From NCBI GenBank assembly GCA_022478985.1, contig JAKSZP010018521.1, forward strand, positions 1 to 64,000: a stretch of DNA of 64,000 bases, read 5' to 3'. The number at the start of each line of letters is the position of its first letter. Position 1 is the stretch's first letter. The notes beneath the pieces were generated by a model. The model searched no databases, was not told where the DNA came from, and saw only the letters and a program-made list of their open reading frames with translations. The stretch comes from Massospora cicadina (taxonomy: Eukaryota > Entomophthoromycota > Entomophthoromycetes > Entomophthorales > Entomophthoraceae). Position numbers and translations under genes: made by a program. This document shows positions 52,300-63,085 of this stretch, one piece after another.

Positions 52300-53700
52300 G
52301 GCGTTAGATCATGGGATCTCTGGGTATCTTGAGAATGAACTGCATCAGAGCATTTAACACCTCGAGATAACTTGAGATTGATGCCTCCACCAAGTCAAGG
52401 ATCTGGTAGGGACCCTACAACAACACTATCGAGAGTTGGCCTCCCATGACTACCCATCTAAGAGTGAAGGTCCTGAAGGGCCTCGTGGGCCCCCAGGCCC
52501 CCCAGCCCCCACCGCTGCTGGCCCTGAGGACCCCTGGCGGAAGGATGTGATGACAGCATTAGCCATTTTGTGTGAACAAATTTGGAATGTTGCTGAAGGA
52601 TGTAGACTCTGAATGGATGGGGTCCCACTTGACTCTAGGGTCTCCCTAGAAGCCCTGTCAGATAAAATGGGCAACTTAAGTATTTTTGCCAAGCTCACTG
52701 ACACCTGCATATCTCAGCTGGAGCAAACCTGTCAAGGGTTTGGGACCCGCCTGACCACCCTCAAAGATCAATTTCACCGCCAACAAGCCAACATACAATC
52801 TCAAAAAGAACAAGTCACAGACAAGGTTTCCGTTTCCTCCCTCAATCGACATTGGGATGATGTCCAGGAGGAACTTGAAGGCCTACGACGCCGGCTAGAC
52901 CGTCAGGGCCCCCGTGACTATGTGGAAACTGAAATTTTGGAGCCAACACCTATTCCTGGTGTTAACACCCTCTCCGCTCCTCTGGTAACTAACTTTAAAC
53001 CTAGTTTTAAAGAAAGGTTTGTTCATCCAAGAAAGCAATGCATCCTTCCTGTATGCTTACAAAAGCTCCATGGAGGAAGCCACCGACCAGCAAAGGGTAA
53101 AACATATCCACTCCTGCCTGGATAGCATGGCCCAGGAGATCATGACCCCTCATTTGAAGGAGTGCACAACTTGGGACCAGGTCCACACGGCTTTAATCCA
53201 GGAGTTTGGAAGCAACCAAACCTTAGCCGGCCAAAAACAGGCCTTCATGGGTAATCAATTAAACAAAGTTGAAAGCCCCACGGAGTTTGCCTTCAGCTTC
53301 TATGCCCAAGCTCAACCCTTAGTTACAACAAATCATATCACCCTGGACGACGCTATTACGGCTGTCATTTCTGCGTTAGGATCCTACCCTGAGGTCCAGA
53401 TGCATATGATTGGCCAGAAGAATGGATTTACCTGCATCTGAGAAATTAAGAAGGCCCTTAATGAGATCCTTATGTCGACTCTGCACTCCAAGGCTACCTC
53501 CACTGGCCCCTCTAACCGTCCTAGGGTCCACGTGGTTGAAAACCATAAAAACCCTCAATCCAGATGTACTTACTGTAACTGTTCCAGGCACAGCGCCAAG
53601 AACTTCTGAAAACAACTTGCCGATGAGGCGGGAAAAGGGCAGTCAGCATGTTGGATGAGGCACTTCTTGCTAACGACCCCACTCAGCCTCAAGAATCCTC
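52300..53700 (+). pseudogene. E7 gag: linker, coiled coil, capsid and damaged zinc knuckle
   Basis: A Pro-rich linker (GPPGPPAPTA-like, about 52480) is followed at 52613 by a helical, probably coiled-coil region (LEALSDKMGNLSIFAKL, RHWDDVQEELEGLRRRL). After a frameshift near 53050 comes the capsid core MEEATDQQRVKHIHSCLDSM, ALIQEFGSNQTLAGQKQAFM and FYAQAQPLVTTNHITLDDAI, ending in a TGA at 53439-53441. CTYCNCSRHSAKNF near 53570 is a CCHC knuckle with the last Cys missing. Confidence 0.8.
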
Positions 53701-53756
53701 CATAACTGTAAGTGAACTAGGAGCTACGGCATCTGGGGAATAATTTTTGGTATCTA

Positions 53757-54100
53757 ATGGTAAATAAAGAAATTGATACTGCTTACTCTTCTTCTGATGA
53801 CTCTCCCATGTTCCTCACTCTGCCGCCCCAATTTGGAAGCCTGGTCACCTGGGTCGCGGTCCAGGTTCACAAGATACCAGTTCATGCCATAGTCAACAGT
53901 GGCTCTCCCGTGAATGTCATATCCTCCAAGCTGATGAAATGCATCAAGACCGCTTCTAATATGCCGCACTACATGGAGTATAGCATGGCTGGCCCCCAGT
54001 GCACCTGATCCATAGGGGCCTATTTCTCTCTACCGATTTGGTTCAGAAAGCTCGCTTTAGATACACCCGCCATTGCTCTGGACAACCCTAGCTATGACCT
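53757..54100 (+). pseudogene. E7 aspartic protease with mutated active site
   Basis: The frame reads VTWVAVQVHKIPVHAIVNSG, SPVNVISSKLMKC. The active-site DSG has become NSG through G-to-A in a GTCGAC context, a CpG change. A TGA at about 54007 ends the frame. Confidence 0.78.
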
Positions 54101-54131
54101 GCTCCATGGGACTCAGTTTCTTAGAGACTAT

Positions 54132-54848
54132 TTGGCAGTGCTCCACTACAATGGCGGCTTTCTTTACTTACTTGGTCATCGTATTACACTTCTTTTTGAG
54201 ACCCATCGTGACCCCAAAACTGAGGTTAAAGCCTGGGCTTGTCTGCTAGAGAGTGAAAGCCAAATTGCTCAGCTCAAATACCATATTAGGGGTTATCGAG
54301 TACAAATGCCCCCTCATGCTGTTGATGGGCAAGAGGGCATGCCAATTTACTTACCTAAGGCAACTATCATTCCCCCAAAATCCCAGATCATCGCTGATAC
54401 CCAGGTCCATGTCAACATCCCCTTGGGGTACCTTCTAGAAGTCCGAGGCCTAGATAACCCATCCCCAAAGGAGGTGCTAACCTGTCCAGGGATTCTAGAT
54501 CCAGCCTTTGCTGGATCTATATCAGTGCTGTTGGCCAACCTTACTGATAAACCTAAAATAGTAGGTTCAAACAACCCTGCCACCTATGTCCGCTTACTAC
54601 TGTTAGAGGCTATCACTGATGTCTGGAACTTTGGGGACTTAAGAGACTTTGGCTTGGAAGCTCCACCCTCAGTTAGTCTGGTTGATACTAATATCAGTAA
54701 AGACCTCTCGGATGACCAACAGCAAAAGGTCCTAGCATTATTGGAGGAATATCCGGACATATTCTTGACCTCAACCTATGACTTCAGATTAATGAACGGG
54801 GTCCTTCATCATGTAGAAACCAGAGATGCTCCTCCCTTCCAGTCCTGA
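54132..54848 (+). pseudogene. E7 dUTPase-like module and linker to RT
   Basis: A 238-residue open frame holds MPPHAVDGQEGMPIYLPK, IIPPKSQIIADTQVHVNIPL, GYLLEVRGLDNPS, CPGILDPAFAGSISVLLANL and NPATYVRLLLLE. These follow in order dUTPase motif 1 (AGxDLYAP), the xDTGI strand with IPxGY, motif 2 (PRSG position, here RGLD), motif 3 (GIIDxxYxG with the conserved Asp) and a GDRIAQL-like strand. The Gly-rich motif 5 is not evident and the motif-1 Asp is Pro, so it may be a structural relative without activity. It ends at a TGA. Confidence 0.68.
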
Positions 54849-55620
54849 CCTTACCAAAAGATCAAGGTCAAGGAGGCCCAGGTGACTGTTGAGCTAAAAC
54901 AGCTACTAGACGCTTGACTCCTGGTGACCTCGCACAGTCCTTGGGCCTCTCCCCTTCTGCTGGTTCAGAAGAAGGATGGCAGCCATTGGGTGGTGATGGA
55001 CTATTGACGACTTAACTCCATCACTAAGAAGGACAGTTATCCTTTACCTCAAATTGACAATTCCCTCCGACTGCTCACCAGATCTTAGATACTTTTCCGC
55101 CATGGACCTTTCCAGTGGATATTGGCAGGTTGATCTCGCCCCCAAAGACTGGGCTAAGTGTGCGCTCATAGCTAATGAAGGGCTATTTGAGCCTACTAGA
55201 ATGCCCCAAGGCCTTTGTAACGCCCCAGCCACTTTCCAAAGTGCCATGGATGGGATCCTTGGGGACTTGAAGCTCTCCTGCGTCCTTGATTACCTGGATG
55301 ACATTACTGTCTTCTCTCAAACCTTTAATGGGCATCTTGGGAATCTATGGGAAGTCTTCAATCAGCTACAATGAGCGTCCTTAAAGCTAAAATCCTCCAA
55401 GTATTCCTTTTTTCAGTCCGAGTTAGAATTCCTGGGGCACAAGGTCTCTAAGGACGGCATCTGACCCCTACCAAACAAAATCGTCGCCATAGAGAAGATG
55501 TTGCGCCCCCAGAGTTTAAGGGATATCCAGGTATCCCTTGGCATGGTGGGCTATTACCGGCAGTTTTTTCCTCAGTTTGCCAACCTCATGGAACTGCTGT
55601 TTTATCTCCTACAGAAGAAT
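54849..55620 (+). pseudogene. E7 reverse transcriptase, interrupted by TGA codons
   Basis: It reads SPWASPLLLVQKKDG, YFSAMDLSSGYWQVDLAPKD, GLFEPTRMPQGLCNAPATFQ and VLDYLDDITVFS (catalytic YLDD at 55291-55302), then FLGHKVSKDG and GMVGYYRQFFPQF. Interruptions are TGA at 54915, 55005, 55372 and 55462, each at a position where the family has Arg. Apart from these the frame is continuous, so the copy is young compared with E4. Confidence 0.87.
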
Positions 55621-56180
55621 TTGCCGTTTGAGTGGCGTCCTAAACAAGAACAGGCTTTTAATGCCTTGAGAACCGCTCTATTTACTAAAACCTTATTTGT
55701 TCACCCTCAATTTGACCAACCCTTCCTGTTGTTCACAGATGCGAGTGACATCACCATTGGGGCCATCCTGGCCCAACATGATGAAAACCAGGTGACCACC
55801 CCATGGCCTAATTTAGTAAGACACTAAATAAAACTGAGCAGAACTACAGTTTCACCGAGAGGGAGTGTCTAGCCGTCCTACTGGCCATCAAAAATTTTCA
55901 GCCCTACCTCTACGGCACCCAGTTTAAATTTATTACATACCACTCCTCGCTACAGTGGCTGCAACAAATGAAGGATCCCAACGGTTGGTTAGCCAAATGG
56001 GCTCTATGACTACAAAGCTACAATTTCACCACCGTCCATCGCGCAGGAGCTCTTCACCAGAATGCAGATGGCCTCTCCAGGATGCCGGTACTAACAGCGT
56101 TGACCCCTGAGGAGGACCAGCTGTATGACCTAATAGGCCGACCTGACCAGTGGGAATTAGAAACCCCAGAGGTCCAGGAT
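55621..56180 (+). pseudogene. E7 RNase H
   Basis: It reads FEWRPKQEQAFNALRTAL, FLLFTDASDITIGAILAQHD, FTERECLAVLLAIKNFQPYL and NADGLSRMPVL. A one-base frame change lies near 55805 and a TGA at about 56007. The first catalytic Asp (TDAS) is kept. Confidence 0.83.
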
Positions 56181-56259
56181 GAACTATAAAGGATGACTCG
56201 TGATACATAAATTAAAGATGGGCTGCTTTATAAGAAAGTCAATAAGAAGTGGCTCGCTT

Positions 56260-57310
56260 ATATCCGCCCCTCCTCCATAACTGATGTTATACTAGAAGGC
56301 CATACCACTGTGAGACATAAGGCATCAAAAGACCCACAAGTGGTTGAAATCACGATGCTACTGGGACTGCATGATCGAGACTATCCAGGAGGTCCTGGAA
56401 GCATTCATGACTTGCCAATCGCAAGACTGAGCTAACCCCCAATTCCAACATTCAGTGGTTGCCCCAAATGGTCCCTTCAATGTGGTAACCATTGATGTGG
56501 TGGGCCCCCTTCCCACTGGGTTGCATGGCCATAAATATATATCCTAGCCGTGGACCATATAGCCAAGTGGGTTGAAGCAATTTCAGTCCCGGCTGCTACT
56601 GCCAAGGCCACCGCCCTATTCTTCGTTCAATCCATTTTCACCCAGCATGGGTGCCCCCAAACCTTACTCTCAGACAATGGATTAAACTTCACCTCACAGT
56701 TAGTGCAAGAACTCACCTTGCTATTAGGCACTACCCAGAGTTTTGCTGCACCTTACCACCCCTCTACTAATGGGGCAGTTGAACGGGCTAATGCAACTCT
56801 TATTTCTATTCTTCGAAAATTAGCTGCCTCAGACCCTGCTCGTTGGAACCATTGCCTACCCAGCGCCTTACTTGCCTACCAAGTAAGCTATCACCGAGTT
56901 ATCAAGATGTCCCCATTTGAAGCCCTATATGGGTGGGCACCTCAGCTGCCAAGTAGCGTCCAGACAATGCTTGAGACCTCCACCTCTGAGAACTCTGATT
57001 TAACTATGAGGGCTCTAGACAATGAAATTGTCTGGCTCCAAGCCCAAGCCACTCAAGGCATTATCACCACCACTAGAAGAGAGACATCCTGAACAAATCT
57101 TGGATGACCCTCCTTACCAGATTTTCGATTAGGTGACCTCATTCTCTTTTATCATCATTGACTTGGAGGTCGACAAAACAAACTTGACATACTTTGGTCT
57201 GGACCCTATAAAGTTATTCATAGGGTGAAGTCTGAGTACTCCATTACTGACGTCAACCGAGGGACCGTGGTAAATTGGGTGCATGGTCAGTTCCTGCAGC
57301 CGTATTCCCC
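56260..57310 (+). pseudogene. E7 integrase
   Basis: The zinc-binding region (HKWLKSRCYWDC-like, with TCQSQD) is near 56330-56430 and has a TGA at 56428. The core frame 56550-57092 reads MDHIAKWVEAISVPAATAKA, TQHGCPQTLLSDNGLNFTSQ, YHPSTNGAVERANATL and YHRVIKMSPFEALYGW, with the second Asp and the Glu of the DDE triad intact. A TGA at 57090 precedes the C-terminal strand (YKVIHRVKSEYSITDV). No chromodomain is present. Confidence 0.87.
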
Positions 57311-57338
57311 CCTCTGACAGGATCTTGAGGGGGGCATT

Positions 57339-57749
57339 TGTTGGAATTCGAGATAATAATCAAATCAAATTCCCCCTTCTGAATTTGGCCATACTGGATC
57401 AGTCAAAAAGCCTAACCAAGTTAAATCAATTTAGGATCCTCCTCCCCTATTCCTGAGTCACGTGGGGCGGCGTTTAAACCCATTTGGTCAGGTGAGCAAC
57501 ACCACCCATTGAGGATGCCCACGAGGAGGCCATTCCAGAAGATCAGTAAAGATCCTGAACAGATGAGGCCCCGACAATTTTGAAGGCACCAAGTTCCAAC
57601 ACACCCTATAAATATCAAATCCTTTAAGCCTAATAAAATATCAATTAACTTACCCAGCTTTCCACTTCTTTCTCAACCTTTTCTGAAAATTAGCAGCTTT
57701 GTGCCACCTTCAGACCTCAGCACCAGTCCAAAGAACTGTAGTGCTGACA
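57339..57749 (+). repeat. E7 3' LTR
   Basis: 411 bp, TGTTGGAATTCGAG to GTGCTGACA. ATCAT follows at 57750-57754. Confidence 0.93.
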
Positions 57750-57754
57750 ATCAT

Positions 57755-58500
57755 GCTTGTTGTTAATTTGAGTAGTTTCTCTACTGATTGTGGCGGATAG
57801 GTTTTTGGCAGCCAGGGCCTGAAGTCTTATAATTTCGTTTTTAATACTTTGCATAGAGACTTCAGGTGCTTCTGGAGAAGCTTGGTCAAGCATTGCCTGA
57901 ACTTTGGAAGGCAGATGAGGACTCTGCCAAACAACGCTTGGAATGATGACATCTTAGTAATTCAATGGTAACTAATCTGATAGGCCAGAATTGCACTATG
58001 AAAATATTGGGGCCAATGAAGGGGGTCAGTCATAGCTTTTTTTCCAGAGGGTTGCAGTTAAAGTGCCATTTATCCACTCTACCATTACATTGATTGCAGG
58101 ATGGTGGGGGGTGGAGAATACCTGTGTGGGTCCCATCAGGTCAGCTAAATCTTTCACCAGCTTTAAGCGGAAAAATTGTCTGATATTAATAAGTATGATG
58201 TTAGGGCACCCATGCTGGGTGATAATCCTATTGTACAAAAACGTGTCAGTGGCCTTTGCCAAAGCGGTGGGGAGCGATATGCTTCAATCCACTTAGTTAG
58301 ATGGTCCATGGCTAGTAGGAAGAACCAATGTTTATTGGAGGCTTGAGGAAGGGGTCCCACCACATCAATGCTATTAGTATTGAATGGTTCACAGGGTGGG
58401 GCCACTTGATGTTGAGAGTGGGGATTAGGCTTGGCTTGGCTTTTACATACCAGACAGGACTTCAATACATACTGGATAGAAACAATAATTCCTTTTAAAT
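57755..58500 (-). pseudogene. E5 integrase, main part, decayed
   Basis: Frames 58465-58163 and 58262-58026 read CLVCKSQAKPNPHSQHQVA, TNSIDVVGPLPQASNKHWFF, AMDHLTKWIEAYRS, QHGCPNIILINI and HHPAINVMVEWINGTLTA. This is the zinc region and catalytic core. DNG of the second catalytic block is lost (INIRQF). The frame continues into the part left of E7. Confidence 0.8.
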
Positions 58501-58839
58501 AATATTGAGTTTTAAGCCATTGGTGGGTTTTCTAAATTCCCCCATAGCTGACTTGCCGATATCCCTCTAATATGACATTATATGAGCCAATGGTCTTACA
58601 TAAGGCACTCATTGTTTAGACACAAGTTTGCACAATTGTATGTTCTTAATTTATAGATTTGCTGATCTTTTCGCAAATTCATTTTGGAGGGTCGAAGATT
58701 TGTCCTTTCATAACTGTGATTGGGTTAGGAGGTCATAGAGTCAATACTCTTCAGGGTCAGTTATTGTTAAGATGGGAAGCCGGGATATGCAATCTGCATT
58801 TTGATGGATTGGCCCTGGTTGGTGGATAATGGAGAAGAC

Positions 58840-59345
58840 GTAATTTCTAAAAGTTTTAACGCCCACCAGGCTAACCTCCCATTGGGGTCCTTCATTTGCT
58901 GTAGCCATTGCAGGAAGCATTGTTGGTATTTATAATGAAATGTTTCCCATATAGATAAGAGCAGAAATGCTTAATAGCCAATAATACTGCCAAGCATTTG
59001 CATTCTGTAACGCTATAATTATGTTTGGCTTTAGATAAGGTCTTGCTGTAGTAGGTAGTAGGATGGTTCACTAAGTTCTCACCATGCTGAGATAGTATGG
59101 CTCTGATGGCAATATCGTTTGCATCAGTAAAGAAGGGTTTATCAAAAATTTGGATAATAAATACTGGAGAGTGGGAGAGAGAGATGCATAGAAGGTCAAA
59201 GGCCTGCAGCTGCTCTTCTCTCCACTGAAAGGGTATTCCTATCTTCAGTGATACACCAGAGGCTTGGAGGTGTCTGCAAAATGGGGGATAAATTGGTGAT
59301 AATAGCCCACCATTCCTAGGAAAACCTGTACATCTCATAGGGATT
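58840..59345 (-). pseudogene. E5 RNase H, decayed
   Basis: It reads IPFQWREEQLQAFDLLCISL, KPFFTDANDIAIRAILSQHG, TYYSKTLSKAKHNYSVTECK and AVLLAIKHFCSYLYGKHFII. Length and order are normal. A frameshift and stops lie at the end. Confidence 0.8.
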
Positions 59346-60020
59346 TAGGGGGAGTCATCTTAGCAATAGCCAAAACCTTATTATCCATTGGGGATATTCC
59401 GGCTTTACTGACCTTAAGACCCAAAAAATTCATCTCACTCTGGAAGAAAGAGCATTTCGATGGATTTAGTTTTAATGATGATTGCCATAACAACTGAAAG
59501 CCTTACCTGAAGTGATCTAGATGTTCAGTAAAGGTTCTGAAAAAACTTTAATATCGTCAAGATAAACTTTTACGCAGGAGCATTTTTTAAAACGCCTAGT
59601 AGTCCGTCCATAGCGCGTTGTAAGGTAGCAGGGGCGTTACATTATCCCTGAGGCATTTGAGTGGGCTCAAATAGCCTTCACTTGTGACGAGAGCACATTT
59701 TTCCCGATCTTCTGGTGACAAATCTACTTGCCAGTATCCACTAGCGAGATCTCTAGTTGAGAAATAGTAAAACCCTGATATTAAGCATAAAGGTTTGTTT
59801 ATACGTGGCAGAGGTAACTATCTTTGCAAGTGATAGAGATGAGGTGGCGATAATCCATAACAACCCAGTGACCACCATCCTTTTTCCAAATTAATAAGAG
59901 TGGGGAAGCCCATGGGCTTTTGGAAGGCAAAAATAACCCAGCCTCCAACAGTTGCTGTAACTCTAAGGCCACTTGAGCTTCCTCCACTTTGGATTTTCTA
60001 TATGGTCAGGATTTAAATGG
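59346..60020 (-). pseudogene. E5 reverse transcriptase, decayed
   Basis: The frame 59987-59799 reads MEEAQVALELQQLLEAGLF, SKSPWASPLLLIWKKDGG and WVVMDYRHL. Frame-shifted pieces of the palm and thumb follow. No readable YLDD was found. Confidence 0.72.
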
Positions 60021-60049
60021 AGGGTGATCCCCAGTTTCGATTTGATATA

Positions 60050-60668
60050 TTACCCCTAACATTTTCCCACAGCCATTTGGTCGCAAATAAAATATCGCCA
60101 TATTCCTTAAGGAGGTTTTCAACATCTTGGCGTTTGTTTGGAGTAAGATTATCCCCAATTCTACTGTCAACCAAAGCTATGGTGGGTGGGGCTTGAATAC
60201 TAAATCATATAACGAGCCAAAACAATTTACATCTGCAATACTCTTAATGGGACATAATTTTACATAGGTGATATGGCATGCAGAGGGACCTGGAGAGTTT
60301 TAATGGTTAAATTCCCTAATAGAATAGAGATAGATTTCCCATAGGCAGGATCCAAAATCTCTGGACGGGGCAATGCTTTCTTGATGGAAGGGTTTGGGTG
60401 TCTATTAAGCTCCAAAATTTGATCAGGAGGGGTAAGAATCTGTATCTCATTAAGTACAATAACTTGTGAGCCTGGGGTATTGTAATAGAATGAGGGGCAT
60501 ACAGAGGGATCCCCTCTTCAGCATCCACAGCCTCCAGGGTAACTTAATTTTTCCCCCTAAGACTTGGTACTTGATTTTGCAGATGGAGAATGGGCATTCT
60601 GAGGAAACATGTCCTTTTTTAGGAACTCCTTTATTTTTATGGGAAGTTTGAGTATTAATGGAATCCAA
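60050..60668 (-). pseudogene. E5 dUTPase-like module, decayed
   Basis: The minus-strand reading has PEAVDAEEGIPLYAPHSITI (60528 on), a stretch equivalent to the VDTGI strand, and later a VQRFWILPMGNLSLF piece that is the frame-shifted equivalent of CPGILDPAFAGSISVL. It is homologous to the E1 copy. Confidence 0.58.
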
Positions 60669-60689
60669 TACCCTAGTAGGGATAGGTAT

Positions 60690-61060
60690 TTTTCTTTGTG
60701 GTTGATGATGCAGTTAAACTCCCACATCAGTTGGACCCCAATAAGCAACTCATTAGTATTGTTTTCTAATGCGATGGCAGGGGTAGTAATTAAGAGTTTC
60801 CCAATGTGAATGGGTAAGGCAGAATATGCTCCAATCGCCTTAGTAGACTGACTATCTGCTGTTCTATATTCAGCCTCATGGATCAAGTCCAGAGCCATTT
60901 TTATCTTTTGGATAAGTCAGTAGGAAATAACATTAAGTGGTGAGTTGGTATTAATTATTGCCAGGAATTTACCCTTTATGTATGACTACCTCTACTTGAA
61001 CCACCAAAGATATTAATTGGAAATTTACAGCTAGTATACTGTCAGTAAAGATTCGCAATG
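60690..61060 (-). pseudogene. E5 aspartic protease, decayed
   Basis: The frame 60898-60557 holds MALDLIHEAEYRTADSQS, LPIHIGKLLITTPAIALE and LLIGVQLMWEFNCIINHKEK, the retropepsin C-terminal half as in E1. Just upstream the active-site loop reads INTNSPLNVIS-like, with the catalytic Asp changed. Confidence 0.7.
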
Positions 61061-61379
61061 AAGCAAGCGGAGGATTCTGCCATGGACAAGCTCAGGGCTG
61101 TTCAATGCATTTGAACGTTTTTTCTACCAGCGCTTGACTTTCCATAGAAGAGTTAAATGTCAAAATTTGTTGGGGTAACTGACCAACATAAAAGTAAGAG
61201 AGTGGGAGGTTTTTATTTCCTTGGATAGAAAAGGGTAAGTCAACTTCTGCAGGGGCAGCTAACACAAAACAACCTGAAGCGTTGGAATTAGAGATAGAGC
61301 TAGAACAAGGGTCTTAAGGCACTTGTTTTCCATCAGCATAAGGAGCCTCTTGCCCTATACTGACTGATCATTTTCCAGC

Positions 61380-62391
61380 TTACGTTGAGGGATGCTTCAG
61401 TCAGCTACAGTGCTTATTTTTCTGCAATAAGTGCAGTATAATTCAGGTGTAGGCGAATTGGGGGTGTAACAGCCAATACTTGGAACTGGGGCTTATTGGT
61501 GTTAAAATTAGGCGGCCCAACGGGTTTATGTAGTTTGGCAAGAATTTCCAATATAGCTCTTTAAGATGGAGGAGAGACGTTAAGTTAGACTTCACCGCTT
61601 TAAAATAAAGTATGACAATAGGCATATTTTAAATGTCAACAACACAGTGGTGATGGCATCATCTAACATAAGACAATTCCTTACAACCAGAGTTTGTACT
61701 TTGAGGTAAAAATGGCGGGCGAACTTGCTGATAGTTTCCCCCAATTTAGGCTGATACCCATAAAGGTCTGTTTTTGGTTGGTTAAGGTTAAGTCGCTCCC
61801 AAATTCCTGAAGCAAGGCAGTCTTGGCATCAGTCAAAGTATTGCAATGCATCAGATGGGGGACCATAGTGTCTTGAGCCATATGGCTAAGACAGTTAATC
61901 AAGTGTTTAAGTCTCTGGGTGTCAGTGGCTTCTCTCATAGCATTTTCATAACAAAATAAGAAGAAGAAACTTCCTTCGCCTGGGATTCAATTCTCTTTGA
62001 ACGATGGTTTGAACACGCCACTGGGGGGTTAATGGTCAAACAACGTTTATTGACATAGGGGGACCATTTTCGCCTAGAGGGGAACTCTTATTGTTGGACG
62101 TTTCTTAAGGATGAAGGGCGTCCACTTTATTTTGTAAGGTGTTTATATCCTCAATTATTGAGTCTACCTGATTGTGGGTGGCATGAAGGGCTTTTTTGGT
62201 GGCAACAAGAGGGGATAACCGCCAAATTTCTCTTTTGAGCTCAGTAGTCACATTTCAAAGTTCAAGTTGGTGTTGCTAAAGGGTGAGAATTCATTGCTCC
62301 ATCCCGCAAATCATAGCAGGGAAATTAACCAAGAGTTTAAGGTGTTCCTGAACTAACGTGAGATCAGACGCTGGATTGTTATTATTCATAT
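61380..62391 (-). pseudogene. E5 gag, decayed
   Basis: The start is MNNNNPASDLTLVQE at about 62389, with MEQ*ILTL matching E1. The capsid core 61938-61681 reads MREATDTQRLKHLINCLSHM, LTDAKTALLQEFGSDL and NQKQTFMGISLNWG. A damaged zinc knuckle region follows near 61430-61380. It is close to the E1 gag throughout, so E1 and E5 belong to one family or sister families. Confidence 0.76.
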
Positions 62392-62432
62392 TTGGGAGTT
62401 TTTATTATATTTTACCGTGAAATAAGGATGTA

Positions 62433-62449
62433 CCTGGCAGGGAGCACCA
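62433..62449 (-). promoter_or_regulatory. E5 primer-binding site
   Basis: Minus strand TGGTGCTCCCTGCCAGG starts 4 nt inside the 5' LTR, nearly the same as the E1 site. Confidence 0.67.
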
Positions 62450-62453
62450 GTTT

Positions 62454-63085
62454 CGTTGGGACCACGGGTGTAATACTTGTATCCCTCAATACTTTAAGGC
62501 CAGGGGACATAAAGTTTCAGGGTGTTGGATTTCTTATTTTTGCTTCTCATGTTTAAGAATTTCTTCCAGATACTACGTCTGGATAGGCAATTCCTAATAA
62601 AAATATATTAATTTTAACTTAAAATTGTAAAAAGGGGAAAAAGCGTAAGGTTTGATAGCTTATATACCAGCTAAATAAAGGCAATTGGGGAGGTGTTTCA
62701 TGGAAAATCTAAGCAGCCCAAGCCTTGTTATAATAAAAAAACAAGGTTGGTGATTGGTGGCAGCCAAGTTTTCTCATTTAGATTGCTTGTGCTTGCCTCA
62801 TGGCTTGGGTTTGAACCTCAAGGTTGGGTAGCTCTGAGGAAGCATGATTTGACCATGTATTTCAGGTTTGATCTCTGACTTTGATAATTGTCGACTTTAA
62901 TTGAGGATTATTCCTGACAGAAGTTTAAGCTTTTTGGTGGAATCAGGATTGATCTCCAACTTTAATAATTGTTAACTTTCGTTGGGTCTTTATCCCTGAC
63001 AGAAGTTTAGGCTTTTTGGTTGGATCAGGATCTATTCCCATGATCCAACGCATCTGAATCTGCCATTCAGGTTGGAATCCCAACA
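62454..63085 (-). repeat. E5 5' LTR
   Basis: 632 bp, plus-strand ends CGTTGGGACCACGGG and GGAATCCCAACA. It matches the two-piece 3' LTR (634 bp when E6 is removed). Confidence 0.87.

Larger units (their letters stand above)
51284..57749 (+). mobile_element. E7: best-preserved Ty3/gypsy element, inserted in E5
   Basis: LTRs 51284-51695 and 57339-57749 are flanked by the exact 5-bp duplication ATCAT (51279-51283 and 57750-57754). A primer-binding site and a purine tract (TTGAGGGGGGCA) are visible. Plus-strand order is an N-terminal ORF, gag, zinc knuckle, protease, dUTPase-like, RT, RNase H, integrase. The frame is broken mainly by single TGA codons at sites where Arg is expected. Confidence 0.93.
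42890..63085 (-). mobile_element. E5: Ty3/gypsy element with two later elements nested inside
   Basis: The 3' LTR is 42890-42983 plus 50513-51052, split by E6. The 5' LTR is 62454-63085. The internal region 51053-62453 is split by E7. Removing E6 and E7 with their duplications leaves 6196 bp. Order on the minus strand is gag, protease, dUTPase-like, RT, RNase H, integrase. The outer flanks TGGGG and CTGAT do not match, so its own target duplication is not visible. Confidence 0.87.

Noticed and set aside
51284..57749. TGA recoded as a sense codon in E7 and relatives
   Set aside because: The TGA sites fit CGA-to-TGA decay at CpG. TAA and TAG stops and frameshifts also occur, and DLIC ends in TGA.
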